64,000 bases of DNA from Membranipora membranacea (Eukaryota; Bryozoa; Gymnolaemata; Cheilostomatida; Membraniporidae), in contig OU612074.1 of NCBI GenBank assembly GCA_914767715.1, positions 9,191,501-9,255,500 on the forward strand, given 5' to 3'. Below, piece by piece: positions 47,401 to 62,400 of the stretch. The notes under the pieces were generated by a model. The model had not been told where the DNA came from. It made no database searches and saw nothing but the letters and a program-made list of their open reading frames with translations. Position 1 is the stretch's first letter; every line of letters starts with the position of its first letter. The position numbers and the translations under genes were made by a program.

Positions 47401-50400
47401 CTCGGCCGCGGCAGATTCTTTTCATGTTTTTCCCATCATGGGAATGGTTAGAATCCACTGGATTCTAACCATTCGAAATTGGAGTGAACCACAAAATCGA
47501 CCCATGGAACCATAGTCATTAACATTGATACAGAAAAATAACTCGAATAAAAGCATATAAGTGTGGATAATGACAATGGAAGCATGGTGGCATAAATTAC
47601 GTGAATGAAGATAAACAAAAGAGGAAGGAGAGAGCGGCGAACAAAATTGCAAGTTCATGAGCTTGTTACAGTGTTTTTTTTAGTTTGTCTGTCCTAATTG
47701 AGCGTCTCTATTCTGTTTCAGGAGGAGTTTTACATCAGGAAGGTTCATGATCTCATATCAACATTCATTTATCAGATGCCCTTCAAGGTGAGTTTACATA
47801 TTATATCAATACTTATAAGTTGAGACTTGTCTACTCTCTATGTCACTTCATAGCGGAGTCAGCCGGTCTGCGCATGTGGCTAAAATGAAATAGACAACCT
47901 TCCTTGTAGTGTGTTTTCTTGTAGCATTGTCGCATGGTTGTTTTACTGTAGCGCACACGCTGAGGTCTGTCTATTTTTGTAAATATTATCTTGTTCATTA
48001 CCTTTTCACATTGTGAAACAGAGCAATGATGGCACTAATTGAATTAATTGAACTTTAGGTGCTTTTTTTTTTATTATCATGTTTTTATTGAGGTTTTCAT
48101 ATGTCATAAACTAAGGAAAATAACAACTTTTTGACCTCAAACAAAACAAAAAAGAAAGAAAAATATTTATAGATATGGACAGAAATGATAATCAGTTGGG
48201 AGAAAACTTTTTACTGTATGTGATTGATTAATTGATATATATTATTATTACGCTTTACTAAATGAAATGAATTGGTTTAAAATTCTTGTTTTACCATATT
48301 TGGTCCTATATTTTGGTTTAATTATTCTACGTCCTGACCGCAAGACTTACAAACAAACCTTACAGACAAACCAAAATTACAGACAAACAGGCTTACAAAC
48401 AAACCAAAATTCTATACAGCCGCTTTCTCTTTTTTACTAGGTTAAGGAACTAAGAGATATCGGAGATGACAGTGCTAGGATTATATTACATCATATGCAG
48501 GATGGAAGTGAACCGCCCAAAAATCTCAGAAAAGACTTTCAAAACTTCCTATCTCTGGTAAGTCAATGGTCAATCATATCGTCTAATATGGCGATTGGAA
48601 CTTCCACTCATATGAGACAAGGCTTCTACCCTTGCAAAAAGTTTAATTGCATCAATTAGGGGTGGGTACATGTTAGGTACTCATACTACATTGACTCTAA
48701 CGATCAGAGATCCACATTCAAATAGTGTAGTCTCGATGTCAGTGTGTAAACTCAGGCAAGCTACTTGACAAACATTTCCAAGAGGTCAGCTGTAGCATTA
48801 CTGAACTTTTGGACCAATCAAAGACGAGAAATTGTTGCCAGCAATCGTAAATACATTGCGATTGCTTGTCCAGGGTCAGATATGTTCCCCTAATCTGTGA
48901 ACATGAATCAGTGCTACCATGTCTGCGCTGGGAGAAGGTATCAACACCACAATCACTTTCTTTCCCTTGAATTAAGGGCGCCTAACATTTTAATAAATGC
49001 AGTTATATGGTTCAGTTTAACCCAGTGACCAAACTCGGTGTTTTTCTTCAAATTCCGTATCTATTTTGCCTATAGCAGGTTCGATCCGGTATGCCTGCAT
49101 TTCTTTGTAACGTAAGCCAGATGCCGCATGCAGGAGAGAAATTTCAAATGCAGGCAAATTGGATCAAACCGAAGCTTCATTCTGCCATGGCCTTAAAACA
49201 GCAGCGCTTGTCAATTGTTATCATTATATCATTACGAACATGGCATACAATGAACTCTGATATTCGTGTCACAGCCCTTAAACTACCGCTTCCACTCATA
49301 TCAGGGAGTTTTTGCTGTTTGAATTCTGTATAGCTCAAAAGTCAACCAATTGAGGCTCTAATCTAAGAATCGCTACCGAATGATTTAAATAATTTGCACA
49401 AATTGGGTATACGATTAACACACTAGGTGATGACGTCTTTATGTTCATCTAGCAAGACATCATTTACGATTTACGTCACCATTTCAGCATACATTAAATG
49501 TTTGATATATTTATTCACAGATAGGGGAGACATATGAGGTAGAGAGTAATGAATACAAACTATCAGAGATATTCTGGTGTATACACCGACCTTTCACTCC
49601 TAAACAGGTATGTGTCATAAAGAAGCTGACTGGCAGCCCAATCATTTATACATGACGTGCTTAATATTTCATTGATCTAGGCGGAGAAAATCCATTACTG
49701 ATCTTCGAAAAACATAAATGAAATGGGAGAGCTTGTAAAAATGCAATAAAACAAAGTATTCTGCAATCGACTGTTCTGGGATAGTTGTGGAAAGGTCGTG
49801 ATCCCTGTCTTGAGAGTTCTAGCTTTGTGAATAGCCGAACTGCTGTTAATCAGAAAAACTTCCCTAGAATGAACCCCTGTCTATTTCATGATTCATATGA
49901 GCATTGCATCGGATTACCTTAGAGGAGAACAGTATTTGTGGGAGCAAAAGATCTCCTTTTCACCGTTTACTTCAACATGACTTTACAAAAATTCCCATAT
50001 CAGTTAGTTATAATCTGTAAGAGTTAACTCCAAGTCACCCCAAACTGGCTTAACCAAAGCCTACTAAATCTCATGACCTAAAGTAAGCTTCCAAATAAAC
50101 TGGTGAACTGGTAAACTGGTGCTAGGTAAGTCAAGTTGCCCTCAAACTAGCTTATCTAAATCCAAGGAGTTAGAGACTTAACTCTAGCTAACATTAAACT
50201 GCCGATTCAGGTTTTCCTCTTGACTGTCCCATCTTGACAAGCTTCGTTTGAGAGGAAGGGGATCGGTGAGATTCCCTCAATAAATCTCCTCAAACAAACT
50301 TGACGTCAGCTAGCGCCAATTTTACCTACTTACGGTAAATGCTTATACGACGTAATGAGTTGAGTAAATGTTAGCTAAAGCCTCAGTTACAATGGTATGA

Positions 50401-53400
50401 GGGTGACTTGGTGTTACCTACGACCAAGAGAGGCTAATTGTCAACATAGTCACATTCGGAGAAATGTCTTTGATATTGTTTTTTTTAGATAAGCCTACAC
50501 AAGTTTGTGCGGATGGCAGGGGAGCTAGTACCGCCCCCTCTCTTTGTTCCATACATAAACATGGTTGCAGGGCTTAGCTGCAGTGAAATAGGCTCCATAT
50601 TCTGCTTCAACTTACTCAAATCTAATGGTAAGTAATATAACTCAAATAAACAGAGCCCTGTAAGATGGCTTGTTAACGTATAAAACTGTTGCTAGTCAGG
50701 CAACTCTGCGCTGACGAATTCTGTTTAGCTGAAGGATAAGTAAATGGGGCTTAAATCTCAGATTTGGCTCTTGACTGAAATAAATCGAAAAATAGATTGT
50801 CTAAATCAGCCTTTAAAATTAGGTAACAGCAATAATAGATGACATAAATATTTGAGTCATACCCCCATTGTCACTGTATTATTCTGTGTACGACAACAAC
50901 TAATATCTAATAACTGCAATTCAGGAAAATCTTTATGACTCCCACGACTCAATGCTAAATTAACTTCAAGGCAGCGAGCTTGTATAATGCAAGTCTTTTT
51001 GACATGCAACAAACCAGTTTTGTACAGAAGCGTATTGAAGACCTGCGATAATGGGAATGTTTCCGAGTAGAAATTTTGCTTTGCTTGTCATCAAGTAAAA
51101 TGGCCTTCGATCTCTTTCTGAATTGGTATAGGTATAAGGTACAAGGTATATTAGTCACCTTTGTTTACTTTCTGACAAAATTCATTGATGAATTTGCTCA
51201 CTTATACTCACTACCACTGTAAAGAGCATCAAACTGTTTATCGAGGGCACCTGACATTTTAAAACTATTTTTTTCTATAATCGTTAATCGTTTAATTTGT
51301 CATTTTGTTATTGTGTAGGAGATCAGGCTAGTATGGTATCATGGGATCATATCTTCTCCTCTCTCAACCAATACTTCAGCAGCCTTCGTCAAGAGTTAGC
51401 CAATGACTCGATGGATGCAAGGTTTGGGGGTATGGCCGCTCCCCGCAGTGCTCAGCCTAGAGATATCACAGAACAGGAGCTAGATGGGCTGATCGCCGTC
51501 TGTAAACTCGTGACTAAAGTCGCTGATCAAGTGAGTAGATTGTGCACGATAGCTGCTGGCAATATGCCAATTTTCTGAGCACTAATTTAAGTCTCTATGT
51601 GGTAAAAAAAACCCAGTTTCAGCTCATTTTTTCCTATGCTGTGTGGGTTAAAAAGTACATCCCGAGAGAGAAGACAACTCCGAACGGAGGCTTAAATAAG
51701 AGCTTTGAAAACTGTCTATATGTCCTGATCTTGTCAGCATTCAACTAACTTTTTACTACCTAACATGATTTATGTTTATGTTTATGTTTATGTTTATCTA
51801 TTTTTTTTAATCTTATTGATTGTACATACTCAAGTCAAATCACAAACTTTATTCGTATTAAAATTCCATCCAACTATTAAATTTAACTTAAATAACTTGA
51901 AACAACTTCCCTGCACACTTCCTTCTGGATAAATATATGTAATTGTATCTTGAACATATTATTATTATTATAAATATTTTACAAAAGTTTATCACAATTT
52001 TGAGTATGATCCTTTTGATTGAACTGTCATGAATCACTCGACAGCAATGTCAAGGCTCAGATCTACTGCTCATATAGCTGTCTCTGCTGCCTTTAAACTA
52101 TTTTTTTTTTCTTTTCATTACATGCATTCTTTCTTGTCAGGCCTTTTAGCAAAATAATAAAAAAAAAATATGAAGATGAAGATAAAACTCTGATTGGAGG
52201 ACACAATCTCATGCATTCTTATTTCTCTTTCAGAGTGCTGAGGTGCGATGTACTATAGCCGAGTCACAGCAGTGGTTACCTCATGTAGTTATGTTCGGGC
52301 TGGTCGGGTGTAGCGTCCCCGTGACTCTCAAAGCTGAGATCCTACTCGCGCTGGCTGCTCTTGCCAAGAGCCCGGAGATTGCCAGTAATTTATGGCAAAC
52401 TATGGAGATCTCACAGGTATGTGATGCCTTAAATATTGGAGCATTTACTGTTGACTTCTGGTCTTTTTATTATCTCTGTCATATGTTCATTTAGGTTCAG
52501 CTGTGAAAAAAAAACAACTGTATTTCAGGATAGTCCCTTGTTTAATGATTCTGTGTACATAAGTTGGGACCCAACATACTGCTTTTGATGTATTGTCGGA
52601 TTGACAATCTGTCATTATTTTAGCAAATGTATGCACAAATCTTGTGTATGCAACAATTCAAGACATATTGATACATAGCATATTGTCACACATCTGACAC
52701 TGTGAAACGAACAAGCGAGGTGTTATTGTTATTACATGAAAATCTTCACCTGGTAAGCTAATGATTGTAATTGTGATCATATCACAGAATAAGGAGATAA
52801 AGAGTGGACACTTCAATGATAGCTATAGTGCTTGCTGTTTTTGATTTGCTGGGAGAAAGATCCAGAGTGATGATTTTCCAGTGGATCAAAAACCGCAGGC
52901 ACTATAGCTATCATTGAAGTGTCCCCTCTGTATATCCTTACTCTGTGGTCATATCGGTAACAAATTTGTCTTGTAATACAGATAGTGATGACGATTAGCG
53001 GTAGTTCAGTTACACCGGCCTCTGGTCTTATAACTGAACTAGAGAATGTAGAATCCAGACTGGAGACTTATCCTATGCTGAGAGCATACCTCAAACTTAT
53101 AGGTGAGATGATTTTGATAACAGAAAATGTTTTTTGCTGGTGGTCTTTGGCTACTGGGCATTCTGGGAAATCTAATAACTTGCTTATTTCACTGCCAAAT
53201 GACCCTTTAGTAACATAGTCTGAGCCCCTCAGACTCTTGCTGGCGCCACCCCCCCCCCCCCCCCTCCTTATTGATTAATGAGAATCACCTGCATGCTCTA
53301 TATCATATTATACCTTTATTGATTGTATCAAACTCATATTAGGTCACCTCTTCCTACTGACCAACTATGAGTCAAGTATTTCATCTTTTGGACCATGATC

Positions 53401-56400
53401 CTGCTGGCAAATTTAAGACACTTGCATTGCGGGATGCTAATTAACATCCTTCTCCTTTTCGGAAAGATGTGATTATCATTGTTTTAGACTCATTGATTCG
53501 ACAATACCTATTATTTATGCCTGTATCGAATTGTTTGTCGCAATATATTATCACATGCTGAGATAAAAGGATATGTTTTACAGATAACCTTTGTACCAGT
53601 TCAGGACAGCCACCAGAGTCGTTAGGGGCTGGTCACCGAGCCCCCGGATTTCATCCTTATCTGGAGTTTATCATAAATGATGTAATACTTAAGTTCTCAA
53701 CCAGAGGCTATGCTAATGGAAGTGAGAAGGTAGGACTCTAAAACTGAATGCTTTGGCTATTTTCAGGGGTTGGGATGTTACCCTTCATCTTCTCCAGAGA
53801 AATTAACGTATATTAAATTTATTTGTTGTTATTTCACTTAATGCCCTTCCTGTGCCCAATTTACAAGTTATTTCATGTCAGTGCCGAATTCAAGATGTTA
53901 AGTATTCTATGACAAGTTCTTTACTTCCTCAGACTCGATGTCAAATTTTGTTACTTGAAATCAGCTTCTTTATCAATATAAGAGGTAGAAGTAATGTATG
54001 AAATTCTCTGTTTGGTTATATTTACAGTGGCAAGTTGCTGCAGGTGCCCTCAAAGTATTACATCAGCTACTGTCTGCTCATCAAGTCGAATCTGAGAACT
54101 TTAACGAGCAGCTCATCGACCTTCAAACAGGTAAAAACACAGTGTAGGGTGTCATAAAGGGTGAAATTTTCCTATAATGCCCATACTATGTGAGGAGTGC
54201 TTCATTCGGAAGTCGACCATTGAATGAGGTGATAAAGACATCAGAGTTTATAATGAAATTTGAAAATTTGTCAGTTTTTAGTTGACTATAGGGCCAAGCA
54301 ATTATTAGTGGCCAAGATTTCAAATCAGACTGCCCTTTTACATTTATGGTGGCAAGGTTGTGTAGTGGTTAGCTTCTCATTATGAGAGTTGCAGTTTGAA
54401 TCCCAGCCACTACCCATGCTACAAATGGAGGTGAGATCTTCATACATTGCTTTAGCTACCCACCCATACCTTATGCAAGGGTGCGCCTAATAGATGAGTT
54501 AATCTTAATGTAAGCATATTCTCATTGGCCCCGAAAGGGGCACTAAATAGCGATAAAGTCTATATTATTATTATTTTTTATTATTCTGAGCGTACCATTA
54601 TATGTTACAGGCACATTAGTAACAGAGTATAAGGCACCAGGGCACACAATACTGACTATGTTATTACAGTCGTCCCCCCTGCTATCTGTACTCTTATCTG
54701 CTATCAGTGACGGACTGAAGGTGCTGCTGCAGTATAACACAGATGTGTCTGGTAAGTGAATGTGGCTTAAAATCGTGAGTCTGTCTCGGTCCGAAGACTG
54801 AGAAATAAAGGTTCCTTATGGTCACCATTTCCGGCGCCAAGTTGCTCTCAGTTTACAATTGAGCCAAGTAGTCGGTAGTTTGCAGCGGATTTCGAATTGG
54901 AGACCTCCAACGCTTGCTCGTTAGAGGGCAGGCGCTCAAACCAACTGAGCTACCTGCTACTGCTAACAACACGGCAATATTTTCTTATTCAACCAGCTGA
55001 AACGAGTCACAGAGTGAAATGAAGGGACCAGGCTAAGAGTTTTTGGTACAACTGGTTTGAATAATCTAGTGAATTTTTGGGCTCTTTGTAGTTCCTAGTG
55101 TTGTTATATTCAATCTAGTGTTCCACTTTATCGGCTAAAACGATCAATATATTTAAATATAGGGACTCGGGTTAAGAGCTTGGGTACCACAGGTTTGAAT
55201 AATCTAGCAAATTATAAATATTGAAAATCCTTTCTATAAGCTGTCATTGAAAATTTTTCCAAAATCCAATGAACTGTGGAACAATTGGCAAGGTTTCGAT
55301 AAGCGCTATTTGAAACCCAATCCATTTGATTGCCTGCATTGCAGCAAAGATGAAAAATCTGGTAAAATTCCATGTTCAATCAGTCGGTGGTAAGGTTTGA
55401 ACAAGAAAGTGAACACATTCACCCTCCCATGGTCATGACATGTTCGCTGAGCATAGCTGTGAGCGATACAGTTTCCTTGAACAGACATTGGAATTTGGTC
55501 AAATCAAGATTATCATTATGTTAAAAAGATGAAAGTCTCCATAGAACAATGAATTTACTGGTATTAGATCAGTTTTGTTACATTACTGAAAATTCAAGAT
55601 GTTTTAATCTGTTGCTTCAGGTCGGAAACATGTGGAACAGGCGACTCTTCTCGCCATGAGGCTGCTGAACTTAGCCTTAGATAAACAGGAGCAGTACCTG
55701 GAAGTTCTGAGGCTTACTGGCCATTCTACTATAGTGTCAAGATTAGATAAACTACTGCTAGGAATCAATCCACAAACGGGGCAGGCCGACCACCTTATCA
55801 CAATATCAAGGTAAGACTTGGTTGAGAAAAATTTTAATGGAGTTGAGATCTTTTTTTTTGTATTTACTTTAATATCCCGACAGTACTCGTTAAAGCAAAT
55901 GAGGCAGTGATAACAATTAGAAAAAAAGCATATGTGGATGATAAGAAATGATGACACAACACAACATAAATTTTATGGTGGACAGGTTTGATTGTGAAAT
56001 AATGTTAGTTGGGGGCATCAGTCATAACAAATATGAGGTGGGCAGAAGCAAATTCAATTCAAATACAATTCAAAGTGATGTGTTATGAATAATTACGACA
56101 TGGTGAAGTGTTAAAAAGGAGGGGAATTTTTCTGTATTCCACAACTTGATACTGAGTGTTTAAACAACAGATAATGTGATAAGGGAAACATATGTGCACA
56201 TAAATTAGAACTCTGTGTTAATGGCTGATGTTCAATGCTAACCATTAGCTGGAAGAATCAAAGACCTCTTTAGTGTGTTTCTCATTTCAGGTGTCTGTTG
56301 TGGGTTTTCATTCATCATTTCAATTCTAGCTCTCGTTTCCATCTCAAGTATGGTTGTTTTACCATCTGCTCTGCTGATTTGCTTAGCTAGTGCTCCGGTG

Positions 56401-59400
56401 TAGGAGCCTCTCTCTGCACGGTCTCCAGCTATTGTTGCCATCAGTAGAAGTGAATGTGGCCGGTCTAGAACAATATGTTTAGAGTCCTGTGGATTATCGC
56501 GACCGGCGTCATAGGACTGTTGTCCTCTCGAGCCTGTTGACGTGAAATATTCTTGACAGGCCTGGACCGCAATCACCTGAAAAGAGATGCATTATTAGTT
56601 TTATTTTTCTTATCTAGGACAGGTACATGACACAATGATCTTTGTACCAAAGCCGTTCTGATGTAGGATTTAGTCATAATAGTGAACAAATTGCATCCTT
56701 ACAAAAGCCTTTACAACAATCCGTTGATAATAGTTACCAGTGGGATATGTCTGGGTAGGCGTGTCTTCAGTATGTGCAGAACATCTGAGATGGGGATAGC
56801 TGATGAATCACTTCCCACTAGCATTCCAGCCTTCCCATGCGACACAATGCTGACAAAGAGAAGCGACAGTTGGTTGTTCATGTCATCAAGCTGCCTGTCT
56901 ATCGCTTGAGGTAGCTCGAGGGCATTTGACCACTGATGTGCTCTTGTGCTGAATCCGGCCTTAGTTAGGCACTGCACCATCTCAGTTGCTTCTTCTGTCG
57001 CTCCGTCTCGGTGTTCATTGTTGAACAATACCAACCCAAATCTTTGTGGTGCTGATTGTGAACGGGGAATAATGTAATGTGTACTCTGATCTAACAGTCT
57101 CGCTAGATGACCTACAGTCATGCATTCATTTCTCTCTAAATCATTCAGGATCTTCCCACTTTCTGCAATATATAAATATAGCTTCTCAGCACAAAAGCAT
57201 ATTTATGAACAAACCTGACTTGTTTTTAGGATGTGAATGTCTGTCGCGTGAATTTTTTCTGAATATCAAATTACTGGTGTTACCTAACCTAATCTGCAAT
57301 ATCATGAACAATAGTATTACTGACTACTGAGTTTCACGTGGTCATTCTGCTAGTGATGCTGAAACATTTGGTGAACTCGAAAAAGCATGCCTATGGCCAG
57401 ATCACATTTGAACAATCACTCACTTTTTACGTTGCTAGTGCTGGCAACAAAGTTGACCTTCGCATCAGTCAAAAATCTTTTGAACAGCTCGGGCTTGGTA
57501 AACTCTCCTGTCATGGATTCAATTGTCTCTAAAAAGGTGCCTGGTTTGAGGAACTGCTGGAATTTAGCTATTGCTTGTTCATTCCCATAGTCAAAAGCTG
57601 TTTCTAAGGGCTTAACACAATGCCCATTCTGCACGAACTGTTGGTAACAGACAGCGTCACTTTCAACTGACTTCAGCAGTGCGTCGAGAGCTATCAGTTT
57701 ATTTCTTAGTACAGCTGTTTCAACTGCCTTGTCAATTTTCAGGATTTCAAGGTAATTAACAGTGTCAACGATGGCAAGCAGACCTTCAATTGTATCGCCG
57801 CAGTCCGACAAAATCAAAAACATAAGCGTTGTATGACTTCGATTAAGGAGCCATTGACTATCAAAATCGGAACGGAATGTGTTTATTCTATTTTCACGCA
57901 TTAAAACTTTCAGCCTCCCATGTGGGGTTGCATAGGATAGTATATCCACAGTGTCTTCTTTTGTCAAGTGAACTAAAGATTCTCTCTCATTGTAGAACAA
58001 ATCCGAAACAAGATCATCCCTGACTTCTTGGGTACATATAGATGATGGTAGTAAAGCTTGCACTATCTTAGGTTGTCTTTCTGAGATCAATTTTCTTATG
58101 ATAGGAAGCAAGTCGCCATTTGTACTTTGAAGCAATTCTAGTGTCCGTCTCTTAGCTACCATGGCCTCATTTGCATCTGGTATAATTCGTTCCAGGTGCT
58201 CTTGGAAGACAGTCCAGTCGAAATATGTTGATGTGTCTACCTTTCTCTTAAATAAACCTCCAGCAGCTCTTAGGCCTGATAGAAGTGCCTCCATTGCTGA
58301 TTATTTCCAGCCTTGTCACACTTTATTGTTTTGGGGAGTAGAGTAGAGTAGCTGCGTATTTCTCGCTGTAGTATGAGAAGTTGTCTTCGGCTTTCTAGCT
58401 CTTATCTACACCACTTTGAGCTGTGACAAGTGTGACAAGGCTAGATTACAGCTTACAAATCTTCTTTCACACATAGGTCCGCTTCTTCTTCCATATCATG
58501 ATATCAGTGTTCCTCTGACAAGATGTGACATGCCACACTACTCCTTTGCCTAACTTGTTTACTGATTTATGGCTTCATGTATATCTTATCTATGCACCTG
58601 ACCTGTTCAACAGTTGCAACGTGAGTGATTTGGCAACGTGAGTGATAACGGGTGATAACAACACAAATGGCAATGTGAGCTTGAAATTTTGAGTGATACA
58701 AATAAAATGTGATTTGGCCTTGCTCCAATGGGCCTGCTGTTACAGATAAATCCCTTGAACAGAAAATGAAACAAAATTAATCCTTTACTCACTATTAATT
58801 TCTCTCTGTTATTATTAGATATACTTCACTGGTCAATCTTTTGCCCGAGCATTCCTTGAATGCAATGTGCATTATGGGGACGGTATGTAAGCAGCCCTCC
58901 ATCCAATCAGAACTGCTTAGCCTTTACATGGCTGATACAGATGTAAGCCGAGATATTCTAGCTGGTATTGTAGAGAGCATCGAACAAGGAACAGAGGCCA
59001 ACAGCGAACCAATCAGGTTGGTGCGGGTTACTTGTGGTGTCTATTTGCTCCAGGGGGGCCGTCGGGCGAGAGGAAAAAGTCTGGGGGGCTCAGACTAGAC
59101 GCAGTGATAAAAATTCATCCATATGACAAACGCATTTATTAATTCAGTAAGCATGAGGACAAAAAAATGAGCCGAACCTCCGATTCATGACAACGCTAAT
59201 GTTTTGTGTTTTAGGAAATTTTAAATCGCCATTCATTCTTCACCTGGATAAAATCCTTGCTTGTACTTTTCCATCTCCTTAACCCCTTCAGCATATTCGC
59301 CCACTAAGAAGAACTCATGGATGTATATTGTTATTTTCAGATATGAGGCAGCTAAGGCAGGGATGAGATTGATACTAGATACATTGGGTCAGCCTTCTCC

Positions 59401-62400
59401 TAATATTGCTCATTACCTACTCGGCTTCAATATCAATAAACCGCTCTCACAGACGGACCTACAAACACCTGGTAAGCTGTTTGATGTAATACAGCTTAGT
59501 TTATAGGATTTGTATTCTTTCAATATGGGTTTTGTTACTTTAATCATTGCTATCACTTCACTCAAAAGCCTCCCGTTGTTTGTCTGTTAATTAAGCGAAT
59601 TAGTGACCAGATCTTTCTCTCAGAAGATATACATTTTCATCAAGTTGTGAGCAATTTGGGAACAAAACCTCTGGCAACGAGTGATTAGAAATGATTTTTT
59701 GCATTGAAATGTTATAAGACAAAGCCCTTGAAACCATAAAATTCACACGAATTGGATTCATCGCTATTATTTCTTTCTTACCAAATCTCCAAATGCTATT
59801 CCCTATTACTCAGGTGTAGCGGGAGTTTACAGAACTTGTCTACACGCCATACTCACACTGATAGACTCAGAATCGTCCCCTCCTGCCCTAGTGGAACTGG
59901 GATTCCAGATAGTTTTCTCGCTGTGCAGTGATAGGACAACCACCACACCTGTGATGAGATATCTGAGAACTGGTCAGGATTTCTTCTACAAACATCTGTG
60001 CAGAATACCATTCGCTGTCAGTAATCCAGGTTAGTCCTGTTGTGTGAGTTTTTTCTTAAATATACCAATGGATAATGATTGATTGCTTATTAATTCATTA
60101 TTGACTGTCATCTGATGTCTGAAAGTGTATTTTCTGATACAAACATCATAGATGTCAACTGTCATTTTAATTTAAGTGGTGCAGTGGTCCTTATGATCTG
60201 AAATCTTGCATCAACTGAAAACCCCTTACCATGCAGGTGCAGTCATCATCAGCAATTATGGACAACAATATTATTTTTATTAATTATATATATCATTATT
60301 ATTTTTATTGTTATTTTATAATATAGCTGACCAGGCGGAGATGTCCAGCGTTGTCAGACAGCAGACATGGTTCATGAAGTCTGTAGCTATAGAGCTGAGG
60401 ATCACATCACTAAACAAACAAAGATCTCACACACAGAGACTTATTAACTGTATACTAGAGAGCAGTACATCTACTTATAATCATCTCACTAACGGTGCTG
60501 GTAAGCGCTGGGTATGATGCAACGTGATAAGACTTAAAGATGACCCAAAGGCCAATGCATGTTACAGTCAGGCAGTTATGTCAGATTTGCATGGTAAAAA
60601 AATTCTATGCTCTACTTGGCGAGAATTATCGTTCAACTACATCCACTTATTGAATTTGACTGCTAGAAGATGGTTTATTCTGGTTTATTATTATTTGCCC
60701 TAAAGCTAGATTTGAATTTTAGCTGCTAGTTGTAATTATATGATCTGGTTATCTTTGCATGCATTTTTTGCAGGTGGTAGAGACTTTGATATGACCAACA
60801 CATCACTGAGCCAAACAGTGCTGAATATGAGTACACTAGCTCAGCTCAGCTACCACCAAGGTATGTGTGCCTTCCAGTATATCAGGGAGATTTCTTCTTA
60901 GATCTTACTAAGAAACGATTTCCTCACAAGGTTTGCTGTGCCACAGCACGCAATACACATTACCACCAGTAAGCTCTGTGCCTGATCTCATTGAGTTCCG
61001 CATAACCTGGTTCAACTGTCTGCAAGTCGCATTGCAGCTCATTTGATCATTTCCATCAGTGGGCAGTAGATATGTACTAGATTACCACATAACCTGACAA
61101 TAATTAAAATGTTTTCAAATTGAAGCGAGCTTCTCTCCATATGCTCAATTTGATATATTCAATGCTTGGTATCAAGGGGGTACATTGTACCCTGCCCTCC
61201 TGCCAATAATGTGTAGTGAAGCTGAATTACCCTCACCTGTAAGAGTTAAATTCCTATTCAGTAAGTCCACTCGCCACCTGCACTTAACTGCTCTGGGTGG
61301 TAAAACCATAGACTGAATCATATCAATTCTTGATAATATTATAGTATTTATGGGTAAAACTCTTCTTTTTTTTTTAAATATGCATTGATCAGTCAACAAG
61401 TAAATAAATTAGAATAAATAATGATAATAATAATAAATATTAATAATAATAAATAAGTAAAAATAATAGTAATAATAATAAATAAATAATAGCAACAATG
61501 AGCAATAATAAACAATAATAAACAATTAATATAAATGATAATAGTAATGAATAATGAAGTTTTTTATGTTTGATTAATCAGGAGGTACAGCAGTACGTAA
61601 GAGTAGATTACTCCAGTTCCTTGATGTCATCTCGTTCCACGATATCAGTGTGGGGGAGATAATCCTAGAACAATTCAACACAGCATCAATCATGCAGGTA
61701 AGTTAGTGTCACTGTTCATTTACCTGTATACGTAAATGCTCTACTATATCATGAGAAAGTGCTATCATGCACCTTTGTGTAACAGAGACATATCTTGCAT
61801 GACGGAATATTGAAAGGCCCATCCATTTTCTATACTGCCCAGCAAAGTCATAAAAATAAACTTCACTTAGCCAGTTGGATGTTGTTGCTGCTAAGAGTGC
61901 CCCAAAGACTACCCAACAGTTTTCTCATCATAAGAGGCATGACAACGTCACACTGACATCGAGACTACACTATTATCAAGTGTATCTCAGAGTCAATTTA
62001 GTACGAGTACCTAACATGTACCCGACCCTAATTAGTAAAATTTAACTCCAGTTGTCACACAATTCATTATGATGGTACTCATGCTACTTGAATAAGTTCA
62101 CTCTCTATCGATCAGAGATATACATGCAATAGTATATCACATGATCAGTGTGATCTTTGTGTAGCAGAGATTTATCTTGCATAACGGTTTATTGGGAGGC
62201 CGATCCATTTTCTATACTGGCCAATGGAGTCATATAAATTGGATGTTTTGATCATTTAGTTGTTGTGAAGAGTGCCCAAAGACCACCCAACAATTATCTC
62301 AACATAAAGTAGCTTGGCATTGTTAGATACTTCGTCAGTTAACATCAGTATAACTGATCGTTAGATAACTATACAATACAGAACTATCTCGAAACAGAGC

